Shown: in pieces, positions 47,020 through 58,618 of the stretch
Layout of the letters: every line of letters starts with the position of its first letter
Position numbering within the stretch: the first letter of the stretch is position 1
Origin: Arctopsyche grandis
Taxonomy: Eukaryota; Arthropoda; Insecta; Trichoptera; Hydropsychidae
Length of the DNA: 64,000 bases
Reading direction: 5' to 3'
Assembly (NCBI RefSeq): GCF_051622035.1
Contig: NC_135357.1
Location: forward strand, 12,297,001 to 12,361,000
Position numbers and translations under genes: made by a program
Notes under the pieces: model-generated
Seen by the model: the letters and a program-made list of their open reading frames with translations, nothing else
Told to the model about the DNA's origin: nothing
Database searches by the model: none

Positions 47020-47185
47020 TCATCTCGTTATGCCGAGCATAGAGCGTTACATACTTTTTTGAGTGCGCTGGATTTTATTCAGCATTCTGGTCTTCCTTTC
47101 ACCCATTTACATTACAGTGAGTCACGGGTAGCATTCTGGCATTTCTCTTGTCCACCTTTCGTCCATTCTTCTAGCCACGTGATCG
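47020..47185 (-). mobile_element. RTE-like LINE fragments
   Basis: CTCGTTATGCCGAGCATAGA and later AGTCACGGGTAGCATTCTGG and CGTCCATTCTTCTAGCCACG match internal parts of the RTE 3' end, not in the usual order. They are rearranged or two separate fragments. Confidence 0.5.
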
Positions 47186-47652
47186 ATTCTGTATATTAAA
47201 TCCATATATTTCGATATGAAGGATGGTTCATCCGTTTACCACGTTAAGAAATTCGAAAAAGTTTGGTCTTCTCTGACGCAACAGATGTTACACACCTTCG
47301 ACGCATCGTAACATCGAAACGCGAGGAGACTTTCGCGATGCAATTTCGCTAGCAAATCATAAACAATAATCCAATAAGGACTAACCCGAGTTGCCTTTTT
47401 ATAACGCGAACGTAAAATGCGGATGATTCCTGACGAAATAGCGAAATTCGGGGAGACGGAATAAGGAGGGGGAATACAAAAATTTAACAAGGTAGAAACT
47501 TTAACCTTCGTTACGTACGCATACATAGCGAAAATGTATTTTTTCAAATGGATTTTTGAGTACCGAAACTTTGATGGCCGATCGCAAAACTTTGCAGTCG
47601 TTTTACTCCGATTTTACACCCTTTACCAGAGTTTTCCCCAAGCATTGCGAAT
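47186..47652. other. non-coding stretch
   Basis: Frames exist on both strands (103 and 80 codons) without recognisable features. No gene. Confidence 0.45.
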
Positions 47653-47653
47653 A

Positions 47654-47722
<69 letters not shown>
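47654..47722. repeat. (CA)n microsatellite
   Basis: About 34 CA units. Four overlapping frames through it (poly-Thr-His or poly-Cys-Val) are artefacts. Confidence 0.95.
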
Positions 47723-47723
<1 letters not shown>

Positions 47724-48451
47724 AACAAATGCATACCCAAAGGCCAAAATGTATACGAGGAGCGTTTCGTTTTTAGTGGCCGAGCGTAAAAAGACGGGCA
47801 TTCATATAAGGAGAGAATGAGGCCTCTACGGGTTATTAATTCCCCTTCCGAGATGCAAAGACGTGTTGCACCGCGAGGGTTGATGGTCTTTAGCTGTTTA
47901 TGCGATCTGTATACTAGGAGCACTTACACTTTTTATGCATAAGGGCATAAAATGATAGTATTGCCCATTTTTTCATACCCTCTATTTTACGCTCGCGATA
48001 TAAGCTCTCGAAACTTTCATCGTTTTCTTTTCAAGAATTCAATATATCGTATTATAATGCTAGTACATAATGGAATTTCATTATTCCGTCATGAGCGCAT
48101 TAATATAAAATGGTATTTGAATAATAGAACTCTCGCAGTGAGTAATATAAAAGGTCACTTTTACGAAAAAAGTACGTTTAAATTAATTGGATTGGTTTGA
48201 CACAAACGACCCCGAATGCCTTCTCGGAATGAAAATGTTCATGAATAAATTCTTTATAATTATTATTATTTTAACTTTTGATCGATTTCGTCTATTCGTG
48301 ACTCACTCGTAATGATAAACATTGTAGTGCTTGCATTGTAAATATATAATTAAGACGTGTAAGTTTAATATATGTATGTATGTATGTTCACATGTATTCA
48401 AGATCGATGGTTTGATTGAATGCATATGTACCTATACGTACATATGTACAT
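47723..48451. other. non-coding stretch
   Basis: No gene. TATG runs at 48370-48390 and 48420-48459 precede the hAT insertion. Confidence 0.5.
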
Positions 48452-48459
48452 ATGTATAT

Positions 48460-50342
48460 CAGTGGCGGCTCGTGATAATTTTTAGTGGCGGGGCTGCACT
48501 GAAAAGATGTCTAAAACATGTCACCATAATTGTTCTATCATGTCATAACAGTACGACCATAATTGTTCTATCATGTCATAACATAACAGTTTTGGCGTAC
48601 GACCACTTACATGTGGATTTAAGTACTATTGTAAAATACCATTAACGGGGAGCGTCCAAACGCGATGAAGATTACGAAAAATACGCTGCTACTCCAGTAA
48701 GATTGCTAAAAAAAATTCGCGCTTGCTGGTTTCGCGACCCGGCTTTCTCAACAACTAAATTAAGTTGATGAGCATAACAGTGAACGAAGTGTGCATTTTT
48801 ATAAGTTGGTTTCAAAATTTTCTGTACACCTCCCCTCTCTCCGCTCATTACAGCGGCACCGTCGTAAGTTTGAGCAATAAGTTTTTCATTGTCATCGTTT
48901 AAAACTAGTTTTAATTGTTCAGTAATGCATGCGCTCTTATTTTCCGGATTAAAAAAAACCCCAAAACCTTTCAAAAACTTTACCCCCTAATTCGTAACGA
49001 AAAACATTAACCTGTTGACAATGTATCGATACATCGGTTGTTTCATCTGCCATAACAGCTAGATAAGTTGCTTTTTTTATTTCAGCACTTATTTGTTCCC
49101 TACACACGTTCAAAATAAAATCTAAAAGTTCATTTTGAATAGTTTTTGATGTCCCTTTAAAAACCGAAGAAGTTTGAAAATGTTTTTTTAAAGAATCGTC
49201 GAAATTTTGTGAATATTCTAGATGCCCCCGAAAAACTCCTGTATTTTTTGAATTATCTGTTTCATCGTGTCCCCTCATTGGCATTTCAAATTTACCGCAA
49301 AATTTAATCAATAATTTTAAATAAAACATCCCGATTTTTTTTGACGTTTTCGTTATGCTTATCTATTTCCCGCCGACAAGCTTCGCTTAAATGGGTTTTT
49401 ATATTAGCCGATCCAAAAATCGTGATATTACACACATTTTTTAAGTGTTCGACACTTCCCTCGTGTTATTTAATTTTATCGTTTAAATGTTTTAAGTCAA
49501 TAACTCCTGTTTTATAAATGTCTGGATTAAATTTTCGCGAGTAACTAAAAGATCTACTAGTTGCAGGCTGTGAAATAATTAAATTGGGCGTGAGGCAGCC
49601 TAATGCTTTTATAGCGACTTTTTCGGTAAGTTCTAGTCGCGAAAAGTGCAAATTTTGTAAATATTTTACTGAATTCTTTTTTCTTCCATTTTTAAAAGAA
49701 AAAAAATCTTAATATATTTAAATAAAAATTACGAGAAAAAGTTAAACAGATTTGAAAAAAGTTTGCTGTTATCAAAATGAAAACGACTCACCGAAGTTTT
49801 GATGAGGGATCGTACACAACCAATTAAGAGTAACGAAAACGAATAAAGCTGTGATCGTGCGATTCAACTAATCAAATGTAAGATCAAGCGCGCGAAATCT
49901 TACACAAACTGACAGATGAATGTCGTTTAACAGGCGAAGGCTGCCGACTATCCAGCCCAAAACGCCAGAGTGAGTGAAAGAGAAAGAGCTATCTGCAGTT
50001 GCAAATAGCTCTTTCTCTTTCTCGTTCCGCAACTCCGGGCTGCGTGGCGTTCAGGGCGGCGCTGTAAAACTTTACAGCCAGTACAACAACATTTTAATTC
50101 ATCTGTCACCATATAAGTTAGTGGGGTCTTCGAAACGGTCAACATTACTTACAATATTACCCTTTTGGATATGGGTGATATTGTAAGTAATATTTACTCT
50201 GTCGAAGGCCCCAATAGTTCGTCCATCCAACTAATAAAAAAAATATCATTAATAAATAAAATATTAAATGTATTATTAATATATTTTGGAATTTTATAGG
50301 AGGGGCTGCAGCCCGGCAGCCCATTAGGACGAGCCGCCACTG
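48460..50342 (-). mobile_element. hAT element with terminal inverted repeats and 8-bp target duplication
   Basis: The ends are CAGTGGCGGCTCGT at 48460 and ACGAGCCGCCACTG ending at 50342, and the flanks are ATGTATAT on both sides (48452-48459 and 50343-50350), the 8-bp duplication that is typical of hAT. Inside, 48670-49760 carries a broken transposase on the minus strand. Both ends are intact, so it could be moved by a related transposase. Confidence 0.9.
48672..49760 (-). pseudogene. hAT transposase (DUF4371/ZMYM-like), broken
   Basis: Reading 5' to 3' on the minus strand: LTPNLIISQPATSRSFSYSR, then VIDLKHLNDKI, a stop, HLSEACRREIDKHNEN, a frame change, then FEMPMRGHDETDNSKNTG, YLAVMADETTDVSIHCQQV, AQTYDGAAVMSGERGGVQ and FVHCYAHQLNLVVEKAG. 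These are the DUF4371 motifs of transposases often annotated as zinc finger MYM-type protein 1-like, including the catalytic-core ADE and YDGAAVMSG parts. The TTF zinc finger and the C-terminal dimerisation part are deleted or lost. It cannot make a working transposase. Confidence 0.8.
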
Positions 50343-50350
50343 ATGTATAT

Positions 50351-51075
50351 GCTTGTCGAAGTTCCTTGCATTGTTAACCACTATTAAAAACATGAGCAGT
50401 AAAATTCTGTAATATTTATTTTAAAAGTTCAATTTCAGATTATATGTAGATCAATTCATGCATGATAATCCACACATACACATATAAATGAATATACATT
50501 CAGATTTGTTGACTTTAAATACATTTTGATTTGGTACAAATAAATAGTAGTGGTGAAATTCGTTATATAATATTTTATGTAGTACATAAATATATATCCA
50601 AATATTTAAATGTCAACATTTAATAAAATTTTAAAACACTTCATTTAATTTAATTTATAAATATATACATATAAAACGATGTTATTTTCCTTAAAATATT
50701 TCTCAAACAAATTTCAATAAATAGCAAATACATATTGATTGATAGACAGATATATCAAAACATGTTATAGACTGATAATCACCCAGCGTTGTAGAATTAT
50801 TTTTAGAGATTTTTTTTATTATTGTTAATAAGATAAGTCACTATAAAAATAACAACAAAATTTTACTATAAAAATTACTTACATATGAAACTCAAATCAC
50901 TTTCATTCGATATGAGATTGAATAGAATAATTGGAGATGAAAAGAATCTACAATTGTTCTACTAATTAATTAATTATTCTTATTATTATTATTATTATTA
51001 TAATTTATGATTATTATAACTATTATTTATTTATTTTTAATTATTATTCAATACTATTGTATTTATTATTTATTT
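50351..51075. other. AT-rich stretch with ATT repeats
   Basis: No gene. Degenerate TTATTATTA repeats lie at 50975-51060, just before the RTE LINE, and could be the tail of another LINE copy. Confidence 0.5.
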
Positions 51076-51496
51076 AGCATACGAAAAAATTGGTACATGG
51101 AACGTTAGGACCATGTATCAAGCAGGTAAAATTGAAAATCTGCAAATAGAAATGAAAAAAAAATCAAATACAGATGCTCGGCGTAAGCGAAGCTAGATTG
51201 CCTGGAGCAGGAAAAACGACGCATTGCAATTGATATACGACTTACTACTCGGGATCGCTTGACGGCACTCATAAGAATGGTGTTGTTGTGATTCGGGAAG
51301 ACGACATCAGTAAAAGTGTGAAAAACTATATTCCGTTATCTGAACGAGTCATGATGATACAATTAGCAGGAAAACCTATAAATGTTAACATAATACAAGG
51401 GTATGCCCCCACTTTCGATAAAGAAGAAAATGAGATTGAAGAATTTTATCAACAAATCAAAGACTTGATGACATATACGAAAAAACATGATGTTAA

Positions 51497-53011
51497 CCCA
51501 TTTGAACCCAGAGCTCGCGTGAAAACACATGTCCCATGTGCCCAGGACTATTTTTTAGTTTATTTTCCAAAATCTTTGAGTTATTTCATGGGAAATATTT
51601 TTTATAGGATAGGGATGGATAATTGATTGATTTTTCAACATTTTTAATTTTTTTCAAGGTGGTGTCGTGAACGACCTTTGGGGCTAATGAAACATGTTTT
51701 TTAAAATAAAACAAAAATCACAATGGAGTCACATAATCAGTTATAATACTTTCTCACTGGTTATTTGTAATTTTATTGTTAAGAAATTTATAAAATTAAT
51801 TTTAAAAATAACAAACACGCATCTCTTCGATAAAATGATATTTTCAAATCGCATAACATAACACACGTAGGTACATACATATATTGTGATATATACACAT
51901 CGTCAACAAAAAAAAGGGTGCACCCTTTTTAAAGAAGAAATGTCATAAACGAGATTTTGGGTTCAAAATTCGTAAAAACAAAATACATGAAGACAAAATA
52001 ATTAATTATTATGATACGGTACAAAACATTTGTCATGCAATGGAATTTCACAGTTATCACAAGCGGAAAACGTTTTATTTTTACAGTGTCCACAATTTCT
52101 CCTTTGCTGTTTGACCAATATCAAATGTCTTCCAACTTCCTTTTGATTTTGATTAACTTTGCCGGGTCTGAATGGGACCAATTGTTTTCGTTTTTGACCA
52201 TAACACTTGCACAACGTCTCTGTTACCTGTCTGATAAATCCTAATTTATCAAATTTACAACCAAAACTTTTGCTTAGAATCCAAGCGTTATTCACAGCTA
52301 CATCGATGTTCCAAAACAGAATAGGCATGTACCATTTTTTCCCTCTAATACTTATGTTATAGTTAGAAATATGGTTATCCATTTGATCAACCCCACCCAT
52401 ATATTTATTATACATATTTATACTAAATGGTTGATTGATTTCCACCCTACTTTTTTCTTTAACCGAATATCAGTTTTCAGGGGGTGGTAATATGTATGTA
52501 TGTGGAATCCGGAAGTTGAGACTCGTCCCAATTATCAATTTCTTCCCGTATCTCTGCAGTAGTAAAATTGCATTCTCTGGAAAAAAATATGTGTCATTAT
52601 CCCAAGGAGTCATATACGACTCCGTCGACTTTTGATTTTTTTTTTCAGGAATATGAGATATATAAACGCAATTTCTCATATGCATATTATACAATAAGTC
52701 CTACTGTATTAGAAACATAAAGATAAATAAAAAATATGTAAAAATAAAAAACTTACGTATGTTTTCTCTTCGACATATCTGCAAGTCGAAAAGCGCTCGA
52801 TGTTATTCCCTCAAAACTCCAAATGGAACTGATTTAATTTCGTGTGACTTTCTTAAAATTCATCACCAACATCTAACCAAGCGTAACGAAAGGTTTTACG
52901 GCCGGCCTGAGTGATCCCTTTATTTTACGACGCAAAATTGTAAAATGCCGTGAATGACCGCGCTGGCATACATCGTGTAAGTTCATAACTGACCGCGTGG
53001 GTTCAAATGGG
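51497..53011 (-). mobile_element. piggyBac-like element at TTAA inside the RTE LINE
   Basis: TTAA stands at 51493-51496 and 53012-53015. The 14-bp terminal repeats are CCCATTTGAACCCA (51497-51510) and its exact reverse complement (52998-53011). Removing 51497-53015 rejoins the LINE frame as KKHDV-NIIMGDFNAKVG, which proves the borders. The element is 1515 bp and its transposase gene, on the minus strand, lacks the middle. Confidence 0.93.
52002..52776 (-). pseudogene. piggyBac transposase with internal deletion
   Basis: The first exon is MSKRKHT at 52757-52776 with a GTAAGT donor and a 53-bp intron. An acidic N-terminal segment (AEIREEIDNWDESQLPDS, about 52510-52565) is kept but out of frame. 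It then jumps to the C-terminal part VKEKSRVEINQPFSINMYNK, GGVDQMDNHISNYNISIRGK, KWYMPILFWNIDVAVNNAW and the Cys-rich end CGHCKNKTFSACDNC (to 52002). The catalytic centre with the first two Asp residues is missing. The C-terminal frame from 52445 to 52002 is undamaged, so the deletion is recent relative to the LINE. Confidence 0.85.
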
Positions 53012-54899
53012 TTAACATTATAATGGGAGATTTCAACGCCAAAGTTGGAGACGAAGAAACAATGAAACTGGTCGCTTCGGACTTGGAGAAAGAAATGAGA
53101 TAGGAGACAGAGTAGTTCAGTTTTGCCAGGAAGAGCAGTATGTTATCTTGAATACTTTCTATAAACTACCTAAAAGAAGATTATACACATGGAAATCCCC
53201 AATGGACTATCCTGATAATATTGTGTGAAATCAAATTGACTTTATTTTGATAAACAGTAGATTTAAAAATAGTATAAAATCGGTGAAAACCTACCCTGAT
53301 GCAGACGTGGCATCCAATCATAATCTACTTTGTGGAAGAACGTAGAACGTTCCATCCAAACATAATCTACTTTGTGTAAAAATTTATTAAAGAAAATAGT
53401 AATTTAAACTTAAAGTGGGAAGGTATAAATTCAGCAATGACCCAATCTGGGAAAAAGTTTCTTGAAACAAATCAAATAATCAATAAAAAAACAACCTTGG
53501 ATAACGGATGAAATTATACATTTAATGGAAGAACGTAGAAAACACAAACATAATAATCCAACACAATATAAAAATATTCACCGCCAAATTCAAAGGAAAA
53601 TTAAAGAAATCAAAGAAAAATGGATGGAAAATAAATGTGACGATATTGAAAAATTACAAGAAAAACACGATGAATTTAACGTATATAAAAAACTAAAAGA
53701 AGCAACAGAATCATTCAGAAAAAAAGGCTTCATACATACTCCTTAGGAAGAAAAATGGAAAAATCATTTTAAATATGGATGAGAAAAAATCAGAATGGAC
53801 TGAGTACACAAAATTGCTCTTTAAAGACAATAGAGAAACCGGAGGGCATATTGAAGATCCAGAAACGTGACCATATATATTGAAATCCGAAGTGGAACAT
53901 GCTATAAAACTAGCAAAGAGTCGGAAAGCTACTGGACCGGATCTGATTCCTGCCGAATTCCTCAAGTTATTGGACAAGATCTCACAAAACTCTTCAATAA
54001 AATATATTTATCAGGCGAACTACCTAGCGATTGGTTACAATCCATATTTATCCCGTTGCCAAAAAAGAGTAACGCGAGGACGTGTAGCGACTTCAGAATA
54101 ATTAGCCTAATGAGTCACACGTTGAACATTCTACTAAGGATAATACAGGGCAGAATTTACTCACGGTGTGAAGAGGCGATTAGCAGAGAGCAGTTTGGGT
54201 TCAGACAAGGCTTGGGTACCCGAGAGGCCCTTTTCTGTATGAAAATACTACTCCAAAGATGCAGAAAAGTCCTTAAACCTGTGAACATCTGCTTTATAGA
54301 CTTTGAAAAGGCCTTTGACCGTGTCCAACACGCTCGCCTGATGGAAGCTTTAAAAAATATTGGCCTGGATGACATAGATGTCAGATTGCTACGAAATATT
54401 TATTAGAATCAGACTGCAGTAGTACGTGTCGATGATCAATTCACTGATGAGATTCCTATAGAACGGGGCGTCAGGCAAGGATGCATCCTATCACCTACTC
54501 TTTTTAACACCTACACCGAATCCATCTTCCACGATGCTCTCCAAGAGGCGGAGGTCATCAAGGTGGGCGGCGAGACGATCACCAATATAAGATATGCTGA
54601 TGACACAGCACTAGTCGCTGAAAATTTAGCAGACCTGCAAAGATCTCTAGACTGTGTACATCAAGAAAGCAATCGAAGAGGTCTGCGCATAAATCTAAAG
54701 AAAACAAAATTTATGATAGTTGATAGAATGCAAACAGACACCAGCGATATAACGTTGGATGGAGAGGTGATAGAAAGAGTAAAAAGATTCAAATACCTGG
54801 GTACCTGGTTGAATGAAGAGATGGACCCAGATGAAGATCTAAGATTCCGCATTAAAAATAAACTTAACGATTTCCTAAATGTAGTTCATCTCTTTTGGT

Positions 54900-56443
54900 T
54901 TATATGTCTTATATTTTTTTCCTCCATTTTTGATTTTTGTTTTTATTTTATTTTGATTCTTTAATATTTTTATTAATATTATTATAATTTAAAAATTCCT
55001 TTTGGTCCATCAACTATGCCACCTCTTACAAGTATTTTAAATAAATATTTTCCATATATCACATTTAAAACACATGTATTTTATATAAGCGAATATAACT
55101 TAACCAGACACGATCCGTTCTGTAGCAAAGGTAAACATTCAAAAACACTAGCCTCAAAACTAATATCCGGTTTCAATCATTTTCAACCCTTACCAAAGCT
55201 TAAGTCGTCTTAAACAAAGCTTCGCCGGCATTACAGAGGACGAATCTAAAACTAATATTTAAAGGGTTAGTGACACGACAGGTCCACCACGTCGAACAAT
55301 TCCAATTTAACGACACACGTGCTCACATATAAGTACATACATACGTATCACATGTATTTGAAATACGTATGTTGTAGTATATGTTCATATACTCTTAAAT
55401 CTAAGTAATGGAATTACTGAATTCGTTTGCGCCTGACGGTTGAAATGATCGAGCATTTGATTAGCGTTTAAGCGCGGTCGATTGCCAATCAAGGCGCAGT
55501 AATTGTGCCCGAGGCTCGCTAGATGGCGTTACTTGTCGAAATTAAGGTCCCCAGAAGAGCTGCGGGGCCCCAAAACTCCGGAGACGGATTATCGCTTTGA
55601 AGCTGTCCACAAAGCGAAAAGGTAAACACGTGCATCTCTAATAAACGACGCCAAGGTGCTACCAAATGTCTTATGAGGATCGCTCATCGGAATCACCGAA
55701 GAGCAAACAGACATCTTATGTATGTAGGAGACGTGGGTAGTTAGGGTTCATCGGTGTAAATAAACAAGCGATGTTTGAAGAGCTGTATGTATTTTATCAT
55801 GTTTATATATTTATATGCAGTTTGATCATATATTAATGCATTATTTTTATAAAATCTCATTAGTTAAAATAATAATACACAGTGATTCGAAATTCTCAGT
55901 GTAATTGTTACACATTTTTGAGTTAGTATTTTTAATGATGTGCAAATATTTAGTATATTCATACATACTTAAAATAAAATTTCAATACATAATTCATATT
56001 ATGTATAAGCAATATTGTAACTATGCAGCCTTTTCAGAATTCAATTTTGTTCTTATTTTTTATGATATTATTAATGAAATGGATGAACAGCATTGCGTAA
56101 AATTTCAAAAATCAAAAGTATACACAAAAAAATATTTTTTTTTAGCAATTCCGTTTAGAGGCCCCCTCGTCCTATTCTCTGTACCTATTCACTTGTGACA
56201 GCTGCCTATTTATGTATATACATAATAACTCATATTAAATTAATTATTTATTGATTAGTGCTGGAATTCAATAATTGTAAAATTAGCAGTGATCACTGAA
56301 TTTCAGTTATTGTTATGTATCTACATTAAGGTGATCATTTGTCATGTTTTTAGGTTGTGACAAAACCAGAACATTTTTTTTTCAAAAGAATGTTTCTAAA
56401 TACTGGAGTTTTTAAAAACGTTAATGAACGTTAGACAATCATG
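54900..56443. other. non-coding stretch
   Basis: No gene. 55430-55640 is less AT-rich (contains CGCGGTCGATTGCC and CTAGATGGCGTTA) and may be an old insert or control DNA. TATG runs near 55330-55350. Confidence 0.45.
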
Positions 56444-56451
56444 GATGCACA

Positions 56452-57012
56452 CAGGCCTGGGCCGAGGGTAGATGGCGCCCCTAGGCAGATTGGTCTCAGC
56501 GCCCCCCCCCCCCTCCCGTCCTTAAATTTTTAAACAATAAATTTTATGTTGAAGAAAAATATATTAAGACAAAAACATAAAAATAAATTAAATTTTGTTT
56601 TATGTATAAAAATGAATAAAATAAAATAAAATACGGATAGCTGTGAATAAATTCGGTAATGAAGACATTAATTTATATTCAACAATGAATTGAAGAATTT
56701 TATAGACTGACATTTCTTCTTTCGATTGCTTAAGATATTTAATTTCGTGAATCAAATCCGTCCCTGATATATATAGTTGTATTCGTGAGTCGTTGATATT
56801 TGACAGTCAACTTCCTGCGTTTCTCATAAAATATAGCATTTTACAATCAGTATTGTTACTTCTAGAAGAAAAAATTTGTTAAATATAAAATGTTTTATAA
56901 GTTCAAAGAAAGCCAAATTGTTATTTTTATTTCTTCAATTTAATAATCAAAAAGAGAAAAATTGGGCGCCTTGCAGCGCCCCATGTCTATGACGCCCCTG
57001 AGTACGTGCCTG
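56452..57012. mobile_element. hAT-type MITE, 561 bp
   Basis: It begins CAGGCCTGGGC and ends TACGTGCCTG. The flanks are GATGCACA (56444-56451) and AATGCACA (57013-57020), an 8-bp target duplication with one change. The sub-terminal blocks GGTAGATGGCGCCCCT and CAGCGCCCCATGTCTATG face each other. The AT-rich middle has no transposase frame. It has a C-homopolymer of 13 near 56503. Confidence 0.65.
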
Positions 57013-57020
57013 AATGCACA

Positions 57021-57700
57021 TTTATAGCAATAAAAAATTGATTTCAATATTTATAAACAGGCCCATCCCAAGGATTCTACCAGGACAGATATCCAAAAAT
57101 CCTTTATTGTACTGGTAAAACCATTACAAATGGCCACCTTAATCTACATATAATTATATGTATAAAAAAAAATTTGAATAATACATATGTACATAATTCG
57201 CTTTTTTATATTAAAAATAAATTTTCTACATAAAAAGAACATCTTTTCATTCCATACTAAAACAATATCAACGTAAACAAATCATTTACCTAATGATGCA
57301 ATAATCAAAATAAGCATTCAATGTTTCGATAAATAAACATATGTACTGATCTTTTCCAATTAATTTTAATGAGATTTATTGGAAATTTTTATTTGTATCC
57401 CATATATTGAACTTGTAATTCCTAAATATAGGTTTCGAAAAATGTTATAAAAATATAAACAAATGTGATTCATACATGATTATGTTGAGATTGAGGAAAA
57501 AATACTGCATACTTTTCCACATGTGTATCATTTGCCCTCTATATGCGTCTCATTTTAATTTTTGCCTAACTTATGATTAATTTCAAGACTAGACATACAT
57601 TTATGAGTATTTGTTTAGACATAAATCAGTGTATTCATGGCAATCTGCTATACAAGTAGGTACGTGTTTCAAAGACTAACAGTCATCATTAAATATAGAG
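57021..57700. other. AT-rich non-coding stretch
   Basis: No gene or repeat recognised. Confidence 0.5.
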
Positions 57701-57814
57701 GATGCATTTAAAAGACGACATTCGTACGACAGGCCTACTTTTCACTAGAACACTTCTGAAGTCTGAAAATAATATAATTTCGGCGACGATTTTCTTTGAG
57801 CCCCTCGTACTCAC

Positions 57815-57913
57815 CATGTGCTGGTTGGTCTCTTTGTCCTCCAGCTCCAAATCAAACAGTTCACATGTTGTACGCTCGGGTGACTTCTTCAGTAACGAAC
57901 GTGTGAAAAACAT
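57815..57913 (-). CDS. candidate first coding exon of an unidentified gene
   Basis: Minus strand, 33 codons from ATG at 57913 to a strong GTGAGT donor at 57809-57814. The peptide begins MFFTRSLLKKSPERTTC, followed by an acidic stretch ELFDLELEDKETNQHM. Base composition is clearly less AT-rich than the surroundings and codon choice looks like coding DNA. No continuing exon was recognised to the left in this window, so the rest of the gene would have to lie across a long intron. I do not recognise the protein. It could be an alternative 5' exon of a large gene. Confidence 0.4.
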
Positions 57914-57919
57914 GTGGGT

Positions 57920-58615
57920 AATTTAAAACGTCAGGATGGACACAAACAAAAAAAGTATCGAAATAAATACATACGTATCTTACGACATCGGCTGAACTTT
58001 TGGGACATCTTCGCAATTACATCAACTCCAGGACAAAGAGTTACTGGAAATAAAACTGACAAAGAAGGCGCGACACTAGTAAATCAACGGAACTCTTTCA
58101 GCTGTCTCTGGTCCAGATTTCGTATTTTTTCCTTCCTTTTTTTTGACATCATGATTCCAAATGTGAACTTTTAAACGAAGACAAGCGATCGTCATTAAAA
58201 TATATGAAGCGAAACATACCAGAATAAAAACGTCATTGTATGGAAACTGCTACTTACTATAAATTCATACAAATTGAAATCAAAATTTTAAATTATCCAT
58301 ATTCTTTCAATAAGCCAACCACAAAATTACTTTTTAAAAGAAAGTATGTATATTCACAAAGCTGTCTTCGTTTTCAATCAATTTTTGCTGCCTTCGTTTG
58401 CTTTGCAATCAAAGCTGTCTTCGTTTTATTCGTCAAAATGTTGTCTAAGTAAACACAAAACATTTCATAATATTATATCATTGTAATTCAAAAAATATCT
58501 GCAGCGCATTTTCAACAATCAATTATTATATCCTTATTTATTATTTTATTATTAAAATTTTCACCTATGGCATATTTTTCATTTGATTCCACTGACCAAC
58601 AAAAAATCACGTTTT
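57920..58615. other. non-coding stretch
   Basis: No gene recognised. GCTGTCTTCGTTTTCAATCA and AAAGCTGTCTTCGTTTTA near 58360-58430 form a short imperfect direct repeat. Confidence 0.45.
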
Positions 58616-58618
58616 TTA

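Larger units (their letters stand above)
51080..54880 (+). pseudogene. RTE-like LINE ORF, decayed and split by a piggyBac element
   Basis: Plus strand. KIGTWNVRTMYQAGKIENLQ at about 51085 opens the AP endonuclease, followed by GVSEARLPGAGKTT (other frame) and VVIREDD to KKHDV at 51492. After the piggyBac the frame resumes with NIIMGDFNAKVGDEE at 53014, then QIDFILINSRF and the DADVASNHNLLCG block. RT motifs follow: KATGPDLIPAEFLK, LPSDWLQSIFIPLPKK, REQFGFRQGLGTREALF, FIDFEKAFDRV, a stop, RGVRQGCILSP, IRYADDTALVA and FKYLGTWLNEEMDPDEDLRF, where homology ends at about 54870. Several frameshifts and stops make it dead. The domain order and sequence fit the RTE superfamily. Confidence 0.85.

Noticed and set aside
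47534..47923. Thr-His and Cys-Val repeat frames
   Set aside because: They are translations of the (CA)n microsatellite in several frames.
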